64,000 bases of DNA from Spirochaetales bacterium (GCA_030604195.1 JAUVWI010000008.1:1-64000), one strand, 5' to 3'; positions 42,278 through 50,085 are shown, numbered from the stretch's first letter. Program-made: numbers and translations. The notes: generated by a model not told the origin, from the sequence alone.

Positions 42278-42916
42278 ATGCTCCTGGGCAGGAGCCAATC
42301 CCTTAAACCAGTCTGCCTGTCATGTCTGCAAGGGCTTAAACCAATAGCAGGCAGGCGCTGTTCTGTCTGCAGCAGAGCGCTGATCTCTGAAAAGGATATC
42401 TGCACTGCCTGCAGGCAGAGAGAATACAACTTTAATACAAACTATTCCATTTTTGAGTACAGCGGCGTAATCAAGGAATTGATCTATCAATATAAATTCA
42501 GGAGAAGAAAGAGAGTAGCCCTGATTTTTGCCGGGTTCCTGGCTGAAGCTCTTAAGCGCCTCTATCCCCGATCAATAGTCATACCTGTGCCGCCGCGAAA
42601 ACAGCCATGGGGGCAAAGGGACTGGGAGCATGTTGATCTTATTACCCGCTGCCTTGAAGGATTCTATGGAATAACAACGGCAAGGATATTGAAACGCAGT
42701 GGGAAAAAAGCGCAGAAGTCCATGGATTTCCTGCAGCGAGCGGAAAATATACGAAATACCATAAGCCTAAAAGGTGATTTGCCAAATACTTCTATCGACG
42801 TAGTATTGCTCGACGACATCTTTACCACCGGGGCAACAGGCAATGAGTGCGCCCGGGTACTCCGAGCGGCAGGCTGCCGATCCGTTAACCTGGTAACCCT
42901 GGCTTTAGATTATTAA
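42278..42916 (+). CDS. comF: ComF-family phosphoribosyltransferase-like protein
   Basis: ComF proteins combine an N-terminal zinc-binding part with a phosphoribosyltransferase domain and are linked to DNA uptake or DNA metabolism. Visible are the second C-x2-C pairs (CLSC, CSVC, CTAC), the Y-S-G-V-I-K-E-L-I-Y-Q-Y-K-F-R motif, VIPVPPRK and the PRPP loop VVLLDDIFTTGATGNEC. The first ATG is at 42278, but the same open frame upstream encodes FLEIFFPGKCLLCGE (42233-42277), which is the family's true N-terminus with the first zinc pair. No ATG, GTG or TTG exists there, so the real start is probably non-canonical, near ATA 42224 after AAGGA. Confidence 0.85.
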   Translation: MLLGRSQSLKPVCLSCLQGLKPIAGRRCSVCSRALISEKDICTACRQREYNFNTNYSIFEYSGVIKELIYQYKFRRRKRVALIFAGFLAEALKRLYPRSIVIPVPPRKQPWGQRDWEHVDLITRCLEGFYGITTARILKRSGKKAQKSMDFLQRAENIRNTISLKGDLPNTSIDVVLLDDIFTTGATGNECARVLRAAGCRSVNLVTLALDY

Positions 42917-42973
42917 AACAGTATTTGTGGAAGTGGAGGGATAACTGGAGTGGAAGATACAGGGTTCTGAAGG

Positions 42974-42987
42974 CTAAATAGAGTTTC
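42974..42987 (+). repeat. 14-bp direct repeat, left copy
   Basis: CTAAATAGAGTTTC occurs here and again at 44081-44094 in the same orientation. The two copies bracket the AbiEii-type gene pair. Confidence 0.5.
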
Positions 42988-43005
42988 TGATATTGTTCTG
43001 AAATT

Positions 43006-43269
43006 TTAAGATCCTGTCATTTTAAAAATAATTTCTTCCCAGGTTTCCGATTCGGCGATATAAGGAGAAATCAGACGGATAAATCGTTTCCTCTTATCAC
43101 TTGTCCTTAGAGAGTCAACATCGATTGAATCTAAGTAGATTTTCAACTTGTCCGGAGGATATCTTATCAAGTCAGGAAAGGAGGCATACTCAATGATCCG
43201 CCTTAATTTGAACCCCTCGGATAAATTTTCCGTACCATCCCAAAAATATTTTTTAAGAGGATCGTGCAT
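43006..43269 (-). CDS. Small partner of the AbiEii-type gene (DUF6922-like)
   Basis: This 87-residue protein begins LKKYFWDGTENLSEGFKLRRIIEYASFPDLIRY. That phrase, a W-D near the start followed by an I-I-E-Y-x-S/D-x-x-D helix, resembles the small DUF6922-type proteins often paired with AbiEii nucleotidyltransferases; the match is from memory and not firm. It overlaps the AbiEii gene by 17 bases and is thus cotranslated with it, here downstream of the toxin candidate, while the antitoxin more often comes first. Probable role: antitoxin or regulator of the pair. Confidence 0.55.
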   Translation of the reverse strand: MHDPLKKYFWDGTENLSEGFKLRRIIEYASFPDLIRYPPDKLKIYLDSIDVDSLRTSDKRKRFIRLISPYIAESETWEEIIFKMTGS

Positions 43270-43945
43270 TGCTTATCAAATCTCCTATCAGACCATGAGC
43301 GAATTGGTTCATTGCGTCAGGTGACATATTTTTTTTCAATAATGCCGTGCCTTCTATTTTGCTATTTGAAAGAGCAATAATTGTACCCTCATAATCCAGA
43401 GGAACAACCTTATACTTTGCCCATTCTGTAAGCAGTGACAAATCCATATCTTGCAGTAGATAATAAAGATCTACGAAATCCTTGGCAGTTTTACGGTCAT
43501 AAATTGCGGTAATTTTATTAGTTCCAATATTTTCTTTACTATCGATTATAATACCTGTATTTTCATGAAATTCCCCAATATGTGGATAATTTTCATAGAT
43601 GAATTCTATTTTGAGCTCAATCTTGTTTGACTGGATAAAGCCGCGTTTAAAGAATTCTCCGTTTAAAGTTATTTCAATCTCATATTGTTTTTGCAATCTA
43701 TTGATTATATTTCTGGATTCGACTTCGAATTCCTCTTTTAGATATTGGCTGCCGTTGAAAATAAAATCCAGATCTTCTGAATAACGATGATAATAATAAA
43801 ACCTGGACAGACAGGTGCCGCCGCTTAAATAAAAACGATCTGTCTGTAACATTGTAAATACAGCATCCTGTAATGGATACAGGTTGTTTTCGTAGAAATT
43901 AATTTCCTCTGGCCCTGCCGGACGAATATTATCAGTAGTAAACAT
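43253..43945 (-). CDS. AbiEii/AbiGii-family nucleotidyltransferase (toxin)
   Basis: AbiEii-type toxins are nucleotidyltransferases that modify tRNA or other targets and give phage abortive infection or plasmid stability. The 230-residue protein shows the family phrase YLSGGTCLSRFYYYHRYSED followed by LDFIFN: a GG-T/S start and an acidic S-E-D-L-D pair for metal binding. A later ITAIYDRKTAKDFVDLYYLL matches the R-x-x-x-K/R-D-x-x-D-L-Y-x-L segment. Key residues are intact, so it is predicted active. The strongly AT-rich coding differs from comF and rimP on either side, a sign of transfer. Confidence 0.82.
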   Translation of the reverse strand: MFTTDNIRPAGPEEINFYENNLYPLQDAVFTMLQTDRFYLSGGTCLSRFYYYHRYSEDLDFIFNGSQYLKEEFEVESRNIINRLQKQYEIEITLNGEFFKRGFIQSNKIELKIEFIYENYPHIGEFHENTGIIIDSKENIGTNKITAIYDRKTAKDFVDLYYLLQDMDLSLLTEWAKYKVVPLDYEGTIIALSNSKIEGTALLKKNMSPDAMNQFAHGLIGDLISNARSS

Positions 43946-44080
43946 TTCAACTATTTACAAGCAATACTCAAATTTGTTCATAGTATCAATTTATACTTCC
44001 CTTAGCAATATAAGAATAAATAGGGGATAAAGGCACTCAATTCGTAAGCTACGATGAAAATGACGCTCTTTTTCTAAAGA

Positions 44081-44094
44081 CTAAATAGAGTTTC
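44081..44094 (+). repeat. 14-bp direct repeat, right copy
   Basis: Identical to 42974-42987 over CTAAATAGAGTTTC. The interval between the copies, about 1.1 kb, holds only the AbiEii-type gene and its partner. Confidence 0.5.
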
Positions 44095-44120
44095 ATAAGT
44101 AAAAATCTTTAAAAAGGTTC

Positions 44121-44140
44121 ATTTGCCAGTCTCGGCAAAT
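44121..44140. terminator. Short inverted repeat, possible terminator
   Basis: ATTTGCC and GGCAAAT form a perfect 7-bp stem around a six-base loop. On the plus strand TGTGTTTTCTC follows, so it could act as a weak terminator, but no plus-strand gene ends just before it. It may insulate the mazEF-like promoter downstream. Confidence 0.3.
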
Positions 44141-44157
44141 TGTGTTTTCTCAATCTA

Positions 44158-44186
44158 TTGACTGAAATATGGTAATGATGTATATT
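44158..44186 (+). promoter_or_regulatory. Predicted promoter of the RHH/MazF pair
   Basis: TTGACT (44158-44163) and TATATT (44181-44186) are exactly 17 bases apart. A 10-bp direct repeat AATGATGTAT (44174-44183 and 44200-44209) overlaps the -10 box and the start region and may be the operator bound by the ribbon-helix-helix antitoxin. Confidence 0.6.
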
Positions 44187-44225
44187 TAGTATGTAATTCA
44201 ATGATGTATTTGCTTGGAGGCACAA

Positions 44226-44465
44226 ATGGTACGTGCACAAATAATCCTGAGGGAAGAACAGCGTAAAGTATTGGCTGAAATTGCAAAACAGGAAAATCGA
44301 AGTATCTCAAATCTTATTCGTGGATTTTTAGATGAGCAAATTCGTGTGCACGAAGAGCGTCAAATGTTTAAAGCAGCAGAACTGCTTAAGGAAGACTACA
44401 TGAACGACCAGGAGCTTACTGTATTTACAGCGTTGGACATCGAGGAATTTCATGAAGAGGGGTGA
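44226..44465 (+). CDS. Ribbon-helix-helix antitoxin of a MazEF-type pair
   Basis: The 79-residue protein begins MVRAQIILREEQRKVLAEIAKQENRSISNLIRGFLDEQI, a strand followed by two helices with the S-x-S-x-L-I-R turn of CopG/Arc-type DNA-binding proteins. The rest is acidic (ELTVFTALDIEEFHEEG) and would thread onto the toxin. ATG 44226 is chosen because GGAGG lies five bases upstream; the in-frame ATG 44214 lies before that site. Its end overlaps the toxin start by 14 bases, typical of cotranslated pairs in which the antitoxin is made first and in excess. Confidence 0.85.
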   Translation: MVRAQIILREEQRKVLAEIAKQENRSISNLIRGFLDEQIRVHEERQMFKAAELLKEDYMNDQELTVFTALDIEEFHEEG

Positions 44466-44811
44466 AGTCTGGCTTATTAATCTTGATCCAACAATTGGTG
44501 GGGAAATCAGGAAAAAAAGACCTGCTGTTATAGTTAATGTTGATTCAATAGGGATCCTTCCACTTAAAGTTATCGTGCCAATTACACAGTGGAAGGAACA
44601 TTACAAACAAGCGCCGTGGATGGTTCTTTTAAATCCGAATTCAGAGAATAATTTAGATAAACCTTCGTGTGCAGATACATTTCAGATTAGATCGGTTTCT
44701 CATAGGAGATTTATTGAGCGACTTGGTAAAGTTAATTTAGATAATATGAAGGAAATCGAGTTAGCCCTGTTAAGGGTTTTGGGGATTCTAAATAAAGCCA
44801 GGAAAGCATAA
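44452..44811 (+). CDS. mazF: MazF/PemK-family mRNA interferase toxin
   Basis: MazF cuts single-stranded RNA at short sequences and stops growth. The 119-residue protein has the family start MKRGEVWLINLDPTIGGEIRKKRPAVIVN, followed by LKVIVPIT and a LDKPSCADTFQIRSVSHRRF segment, in which the conserved R (RGEVW) and the S/T of the catalytic pair are kept. The length is normal. It overlaps the RHH antitoxin gene. Its end lies about 10 bases from the cut CsgG-like gene on the other strand, so it marks the right end of the inserted DNA. Confidence 0.92.
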   Translation: MKRGEVWLINLDPTIGGEIRKKRPAVIVNVDSIGILPLKVIVPITQWKEHYKQAPWMVLLNPNSENNLDKPSCADTFQIRSVSHRRFIERLGKVNLDNMKEIELALLRVLGILNKARKA

Positions 44812-45091
44812 GGCTGTGCCTGATATTGCCGGCCTGTGCTGCGCTTGCCGTGCTGGTAATTCCGGAGAGCTGGAGCTCCTGCTCCTCTAAAAGCGCATCG
44901 AGCCTTTCCCCCTCTACAAGCTGGAAAATGGGGATCTTAGATAGCTCTGTCTGCAGATGCTCCTCCACAAGGCGGGCGGTGTCCCTGTCGACACCAATTG
45001 GCTCAACCTGGGTAACAGCAAGGCTTAATCTCTGGCCTGAGAGACTGTAAATGCATAGAAAGCAGATGAGAATCAGAAAAGATTTTTTCAT
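44732..45091 (-). pseudogene. Truncated CsgG-like secreted protein, 5' remnant
   Basis: The first ~90 codons (45091 back to about 44822) encode a signal peptide (KKSFLILICFLCIYSLSG) and the start of a CsgG/LpoB-type domain: LAVTQVEPIGVDRDTARLVE, LVEGERLDALLEEQELQLSG and SAAQAGNI. After GNI the family would go on with a nucleotide-binding-like strand, but the frame here runs into unrelated sequence that is the antisense of the mazF end. The gene has therefore lost its 3' two thirds where the toxin-antitoxin DNA begins. No 3' piece was found on the left side of the patch near comF. Confidence 0.65.
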
Positions 45092-45185
45092 ACTTCACTC
45101 CAAAAATAGGAGATTAAATAAAAAGAATTAGATGACAATTAAAGTTTAATAGCAAATAAATATATCGGGGAAGAAATTCCTTCTC

Positions 45186-45214
45186 TTGACAATTCGCTCC
45201 CTTACTGTTATCCT
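45186..45214 (+). promoter_or_regulatory. Near-consensus promoter of the rimP-nusA-infB operon
   Basis: TTGACA (45186-45191) and TATCCT (45209-45214) are 17 bases apart. Transcription should start near 45221, giving a leader of about 60 bases that contains the hairpin at 45249-45274. Confidence 0.65.
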
Positions 45215-45248
45215 TTCACCAGACTTAAAATTATATTTAGCAGCATGA

Positions 45249-45274
45249 AGAGTCGGTAAAGCGGCTCTTTTTTT
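45249..45274 (+). terminator. Intrinsic terminator in the rimP leader (possible attenuator)
   Basis: AGAGTCG and CGGCTCT form a 7-bp stem with a 6-base loop (GTAAAG), followed directly by a run of seven T (one in the stem end). It lies between the predicted promoter and the rimP start, so it would stop most transcripts of the operon unless read through. The stop could be regulated, for instance by NusA, which is encoded by the second gene. Confidence 0.65.
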
Positions 45275-45281
45275 ATGGGTG

Positions 45282-45743
45282 ATGGAGGTGAATGACTTAG
45301 AAGAAACTATATATAATGAGATTGAAGAGGTTATTGCCGGAATGGGTTTTTCTATAGTGGAATGCAAGCTGGGCAAAAGCAAGCAGCTCAACCACATTTC
45401 CATTGTAGTATTCAGCAAAGAAGGGGTTGGCAGTAATGACTGTGCAGCAATTTCGCGTAATATTTACCCCCGATTAGAAATGATTCCCGGTTTACACGAC
45501 ATAGCACTTCAAGTTTCTTCACCTGGGATCAACAGAAAGATTAAAAGTCCCAGGGAATACTCGATATTCAAGGGGCGGGGAATAACGCTGCTTACGGAAG
45601 CCGGGTCTGATTGGATAAGAGGAATAATTGTAGATTTTAAGGAAAATATATTAACACTCGAGCAGGAGCAGGGTAGCTTGAAAATAGAACTTAAGAATAT
45701 TCGAAAAGCAAGATTGGACTACACACAGGAGGTGGGAAAATAA
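45282..45743 (+). CDS. rimP: Ribosome maturation factor RimP
   Basis: RimP helps to mature the 30S subunit. The 153-residue protein has the two-domain plan: an N-terminal alpha/beta domain (IEEVIAGMGFSIVECKLG, then the ISRNIYPRLEMIPGLHDIALQVSSPGINRKI block, with the G-x-x-R-x-L/I signature in SSPGINRKIKSP) and a C-terminal SH3-like domain (GRGITLLTEAG, then ILTLEQEQGSLKIELKNIRKARL). The start is uncertain among GTG 45279, ATG 45282 and GTG 45288; none has a separate ribosome site. nusA follows after three bases. Confidence 0.92.
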   Translation: MEVNDLEETIYNEIEEVIAGMGFSIVECKLGKSKQLNHISIVVFSKEGVGSNDCAAISRNIYPRLEMIPGLHDIALQVSSPGINRKIKSPREYSIFKGRGITLLTEAGSDWIRGIIVDFKENILTLEQEQGSLKIELKNIRKARLDYTQEVGK

Positions 45744-45746
45744 AAA

Positions 45747-47300
45747 ATGTCTTCGAAAATGGCTGATGCTATTAAACAGCTTATTCAGGATCGGGGTATC
45801 TCCATTGACCTGGTTATGAGGACAATCGAGGATTCACTTCTTGCCGCTTACAAGAAAAAATACGGAGTAGTGGATAATGCTGTTGTTCGTTTCAATGAGG
45901 AGGTCTCTGAAGTTTCAGTATTCGCTCAAAAGAAAATTGTTGAAGAAGTGGAAGATCCTGTTCAGGAGATCTCATTGAGCGAGGCTTTGCTGCTTAATGA
46001 AGAATGCGAAATCGGCGATGAACTGTTAATTGAGATTGATCCGAAGGAGTTTGACCGTGGCTCAGTGCAGAGCGCTAAGCAGAAGGCTAAACAGAGCTTA
46101 AGAGATATCCAAAAAAACACTCTTTACTCAGAATATCAGGAAAAGATAGGCGAGATGATTATAGGTTACTATCAGCGGGAACGGAATGGCAATATTTATG
46201 CTGATCTGGGCAAAACCGAAGGTATTTTGCCTAAGAAATACCAATCGCCGCGCGAAGTATATCATCCCAATGATCGTATCAGAGCCATGATTTATGAAGT
46301 TACCAAAACCCCAACCGGTCTTCAGATAATCCTGTCGCGTACTCATACCGATTTTGTCAAGAAAGTATTTGAACTGGAAGTTCCTGAGATTTACGACAGG
46401 ACCATTGAAATATTTAAAATCGTACGTGAGCCGGGATACCGAACCAAACTCGCTGTCTATTCCAATCGTGAAGATGTAGATCCCGTAGGAGCTTGCGTAG
46501 GCTTGAAAGGTGTCCGTATTCAGGCAGTGGTAAGAGAACTTGAAGGTGAAAAAATCGATGTACTCAAGTATGATCCAGACCCCAGAATCTTTATAAAGAA
46601 TGCTCTTTCACCGGCCGAGGTGAGCCAGGTGATTATTCTCGATGAAGCTAAGAAACAAACTATGGTTGTCGTGCCGGACAATCAATTCTCCCTGGCAATT
46701 GGTAAACAGGGATTGAATGTCAGGCTGGCCAATCGACTGGTGGACTGGAATATTGATGTAAAATCTGAATCACAATTCTCTGAAATGGACCTTTCAGCAG
46801 AAACCAAAAAAGCTGTATCAGCACTCTTTGGCGAAGTTGAGGAGGAAATTGTACGTATTAGCGAATTACCGGGTCTCTCTGAAGCCCTGGCCGCCAAACT
46901 GGCCCTCAACAACATCAAAAACATAGAAGACCTGGTAATATTGAGTGAAACAGAAATAGCTTCTCTGAATGGAATATCTGCCGAAGACGCAAAAACAATA
47001 AAGCAGATACTTGATGAAAATGTCGAGATCGTTGAAGAAGAACAAACCGCTCAAATCGAAGAGGCGGAACCGAGCGTAGCGAGCGAACCGAGCACAGCAA
47101 GCGTAGCGAGCGGAGTTGAACCAGCAGCAGCAGCAGAAGAAGAAGAAGAGATCCCAATTGAGGAAACTTATGAATGCCCCGAATGCGGGCATACAATAAC
47201 TGTAGATATGACCTCTTGCCCAAAATGCGGAGTAGGGTTAAGCTTTGAGGACTCCGATGACTCCGATAAGGGGGAAACAGAAGAGGAAATTGACCAGTAG
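45747..47300 (+). CDS. nusA: Transcription termination/antitermination factor NusA with C-terminal zinc ribbon
   Basis: NusA binds RNA polymerase and nascent RNA. The 517 residues hold the N-terminal polymerase-binding domain (MADAIKQLIQDRGISIDLVMRTIEDSLLAAYKKKYG), an S1 domain (about 135-200), two KH domains (GACVGLKGVRIQAVVREL and VPDNQFSLAIGKQGLNVRLANRL) and a helix-hairpin-helix-like region (about 370-430). Then come a low-complexity Glu/Ala/Ser linker and an added zinc-ribbon tail with C477-x2-C480 and C491-x2-C494. The tail is not part of the usual NusA. The linker DNA contains imperfect repeats of GCGTAGCGAGCG. GGAGG lies about 16 bases before the ATG. Confidence 0.95.
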   Translation: MSSKMADAIKQLIQDRGISIDLVMRTIEDSLLAAYKKKYGVVDNAVVRFNEEVSEVSVFAQKKIVEEVEDPVQEISLSEALLLNEECEIGDELLIEIDPKEFDRGSVQSAKQKAKQSLRDIQKNTLYSEYQEKIGEMIIGYYQRERNGNIYADLGKTEGILPKKYQSPREVYHPNDRIRAMIYEVTKTPTGLQIILSRTHTDFVKKVFELEVPEIYDRTIEIFKIVREPGYRTKLAVYSNREDVDPVGACVGLKGVRIQAVVRELEGEKIDVLKYDPDPRIFIKNALSPAEVSQVIILDEAKKQTMVVVPDNQFSLAIGKQGLNVRLANRLVDWNIDVKSESQFSEMDLSAETKKAVSALFGEVEEEIVRISELPGLSEALAAKLALNNIKNIEDLVILSETEIASLNGISAEDAKTIKQILDENVEIVEEEQTAQIEEAEPSVASEPSTASVASGVEPAAAAEEEEEIPIEETYECPECGHTITVDMTSCPKCGVGLSFEDSDDSDKGETEEEIDQ

Positions 47301-47347
47301 CTATAAGATTATTTTAGCTTAATAGAGGTCAGCGAAAAAGGTGATTT

Positions 47348-49759
47348 ATGCCGGAAGAACAGAAAAAAAAAGAAGAACAGGAAGAACAGAAAAAACCAAA
47401 AGCAACTCTTATAAAGCATAGAAACGCCCAACCACTTCCTTCTACTGAAGAAAAAAGTCGGAATGTTGAGAAAAAGAAGGTTGTTGTTATTAAGAAAAAG
47501 GTTGTCTTTCTTAAAAAAGGTATAGCCAAAGGTATGCCCAAAGGCATAATCCAAACTGATAAAAAAACTCCTGAACTGCAAAAAGAAATTCCCAAAGTAA
47601 GAAACGTTATTTCCCAGCAGAAAAAAACATTCGACAGAAAACCGCCCCTGGTAAGGATGAAAGGTAGAGCTCCCGATCGCTTCCCAAGCCGAAGCGGTTC
47701 ACAGATAACAGCACCGCCCAGAGGACCCACTTCCCGGCTTCAAAAGGTTGACGGAAAAAGTGGCAGACCAGGCTTTTCAGGCTCAAGACAACCTGGATTC
47801 AAACCGTCGCAATCAAGACCTACGGATCAACGTCCGGTAGATATTAAAAAAAGCCCGGGAAAGAAGTTTTTCAAGGCTAAGAAAAAGGGCGCTTACATAA
47901 GGAAAAGTAAACAGGAATATCATGAAAAGCTGATACCGGTGAAGAAAAAAGCAATTCATCGGGCCAATCCCATACCAAAAGAGATATCGATTATGGAGGT
48001 AATAACAGTATCTGATCTGGCCAGGAAGATGAACCTCAAGGCATCTGAATTAATCTCCAAACTCATGGGTATGGGAATGATGGCAACTATAAACCAGCAG
48101 ATAGATGCCGAAACTGCTACAATCCTTTCCGATGAATATAACTGTAAAGTAAATATTGTTTCCCTTTATGATGAAACTGTAATTGAAACTGAAAAAGACA
48201 GGGAAGAGGAAATGCAGTCCAGACCCCCGATAATAACGGTAATGGGTCATGTGGATCACGGAAAAACCAAGCTCCTTGATACTATCAGATCGGCTAACGT
48301 GGTTGATACGGAATTCGGCGGCATTACCCAGCACATCGGTGCATATGTTGTTGAGCTTCCACAGGGCCGGTTGGTCTTTCTGGACACACCGGGCCACGAA
48401 GCATTTACCACAATGAGGGCACGCGGTGCTCAAATTACTGATTTTGTAGTACTTGTTGTAGCTGCAAATGACGGTGTAATGCCGCAGACAGTAGAGGCAG
48501 TAAATCATGCCAAAGCGGCCGGTGTGCCGATTATTGTAGCTATCAATAAAATCGACTTACCTGAAGCTAATTCTGAGCGTATCAAACAGCAGCTCTCTGA
48601 ATATGAATTGGTACCCGAAGAGTGGGGAGGGCACACAATTTACTGTGAAATTTCTGCATTAAAGAAAATCGGTATAGATAACCTCCTGGAAAACATTTTG
48701 CTGCAGTCGGAAATGCTTGAGTTGAGCGCAAGTTATAACTGCCGCGCAGAGGGACATGTTATTGAATCAAAAATCGATCTTGGCCGCGGAATAGTGTCAA
48801 CAGTGCTTGTGCAGAGGGGCACTCTTAATGTGGGTGACTCCTATGTGGCCGGGATCTTTCCGGGCAAAGTCAGGGCTATGTTTAATGATAGAGGCGATCG
48901 GATTGAGAAAGCAACACCCTCCATGCCGGTTGAAATTCTTGGTTTTACCGGGATTCCCAATGCAGGTGATCCTTTCCAGGTTACAGACTCTGAAAAATCA
49001 GCGCGGCAGATCGGCATAAAACGCCAGGAACTGAAAAAACGCGAGCAATCCAGGAATTTGAAAAAAATTACCCTTGATAACCTCTATGAACAGATAAAAG
49101 AAGGAGAACTAAAGGAACTTAACGTAATAATCAAGGGTGATGTGCATGGCTCAGTTGAAGCCTTGCAGAATGCCCTTGAAAAATTGAGCACTTCTGAGAT
49201 TAAACTGGTCACCAGACATGCCTCGGCCGGAACTATCAATGAAAATGATGTAATGCTGGCCTCAGCTTCGAATGCAATTATTATCGGCTTTAATGTCCGT
49301 CCAAGCAGCAATACTCAGACTCTGGCAGATCAGGAAAAAGTAGAGATACGTAAGTATAATATTATCTATGAAGCCATTGAAGACATCAAATCAGCTATGG
49401 AAGGATTGTTGTCTCCGGAACTCAAAGAACAGACCCTGGGCGTTGCTGAAGTACGTAATATTTTCAAGGTTCCTAAAATCGGGACAATTGCCGGCTGTTA
49501 TGTAACTTCCGGTAAGATCCGTAGGGGAGCAGATGTTCAATTATTCCGGGATGGTGTCGGCATCTATAGAGGCAAAATATCATCCCTTAAACGATTTAAA
49601 GATGATGCCCGTGAGGTGGAAACAGGCTTTGAATGCGGTATCGGTATTGATAATTTCAACGATATCAAAATAGGCGACTTAATAGAAGCCTATGAGATCA
49701 TCGAACTGGCCAAAAAACTGGAAGGCGGAGATGGGAGAGATCAGGCTAAAAAAAGTTAA
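47348..49759 (+). CDS. infB: Translation initiation factor IF-2
   Basis: IF-2 brings initiator tRNA to the ribosome using GTP. The 803-residue protein has a long basic, Lys/Pro/Arg-rich N-terminal extension (about 1-200), the IF2-N domain (EISIMEVITVSDLARKMNLKA), the GTPase domain with GHVDHGKT, DTPGHEAF and NKID motifs, domain II and the C-terminal domains (VIKGDVHGSVEALQNAL, then RNIFKVPKIGTIAGCYVTSGKI). GGTG stands eight bases upstream of the ATG. Its end overlaps rbfA by 29 bases. All motifs are intact. Confidence 0.97.
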   Translation: MPEEQKKKEEQEEQKKPKATLIKHRNAQPLPSTEEKSRNVEKKKVVVIKKKVVFLKKGIAKGMPKGIIQTDKKTPELQKEIPKVRNVISQQKKTFDRKPPLVRMKGRAPDRFPSRSGSQITAPPRGPTSRLQKVDGKSGRPGFSGSRQPGFKPSQSRPTDQRPVDIKKSPGKKFFKAKKKGAYIRKSKQEYHEKLIPVKKKAIHRANPIPKEISIMEVITVSDLARKMNLKASELISKLMGMGMMATINQQIDAETATILSDEYNCKVNIVSLYDETVIETEKDREEEMQSRPPIITVMGHVDHGKTKLLDTIRSANVVDTEFGGITQHIGAYVVELPQGRLVFLDTPGHEAFTTMRARGAQITDFVVLVVAANDGVMPQTVEAVNHAKAAGVPIIVAINKIDLPEANSERIKQQLSEYELVPEEWGGHTIYCEISALKKIGIDNLLENILLQSEMLELSASYNCRAEGHVIESKIDLGRGIVSTVLVQRGTLNVGDSYVAGIFPGKVRAMFNDRGDRIEKATPSMPVEILGFTGIPNAGDPFQVTDSEKSARQIGIKRQELKKREQSRNLKKITLDNLYEQIKEGELKELNVIIKGDVHGSVEALQNALEKLSTSEIKLVTRHASAGTINENDVMLASASNAIIIGFNVRPSSNTQTLADQEKVEIRKYNIIYEAIEDIKSAMEGLLSPELKEQTLGVAEVRNIFKVPKIGTIAGCYVTSGKIRRGADVQLFRDGVGIYRGKISSLKRFKDDAREVETGFECGIGIDNFNDIKIGDLIEAYEIIELAKKLEGGDGRDQAKKS

Positions 49760-50072
49760 AAGCCTGCTGAGAGAAGAAATCAGTTCATTGATCAGCAAAA
49801 AAGAACTTAAAGACCCGCGCATAGATCCCTTGAGCAGGATATCGGATATCTCATTATCAAAGGATTTGAAATATGCGGTTGTTTATATTTCCTACTTTGG
49901 TGAACACGATATTTGTGAACTGACAGTAAAGGCTTTAAACCATTCTGCAGGATTTATACAGGGAACCCTGGGGCGCCGGCTTCACCTGAGGGCAATCCCC
50001 AGATTGACATTTAAATCTGATCAGTCAATCGAACGGGGATTCAAAATGGACGAATTACTTAAGAGTTTATAG
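49731..50072 (+). CDS. rbfA: Ribosome-binding factor A
   Basis: RbfA is needed for late 30S maturation and cold adaptation. From ATG 49731 the protein has 113 residues with the KH-type family pattern: IRLKKVKSLLREEISSLISKKELKDPRI, LSKDLKYAVVYISYFG and RRLHLRAIPRLTFKSDQSIERGFKMDELL. I chose this ATG because AAGG and GGAG lie just upstream and the family begins with this segment; a longer frame from 49692 adds thirteen residues read out of infB. It overlaps the infB end, so the pair is translationally coupled. Confidence 0.93.
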   Translation: MGEIRLKKVKSLLREEISSLISKKELKDPRIDPLSRISDISLSKDLKYAVVYISYFGEHDICELTVKALNHSAGFIQGTLGRRLHLRAIPRLTFKSDQSIERGFKMDELLKSL

Positions 50073-50085
50073 GTTGAATTGTATT

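Noticed and set aside
47040-47160. GCGTAGCGAGCG-type repeats as a CRISPR-like or regulatory array
   Set aside because: They are imperfect, lie in frame inside nusA and encode its Glu/Ala/Ser linker; there are no spacers.
46866-47730. Minus-strand frames of 90-133 codons opposite nusA and infB
   Set aside because: They are rich in Phe and Leu only because the sense strand encodes Lys/Glu-rich segments; no real protein signature.
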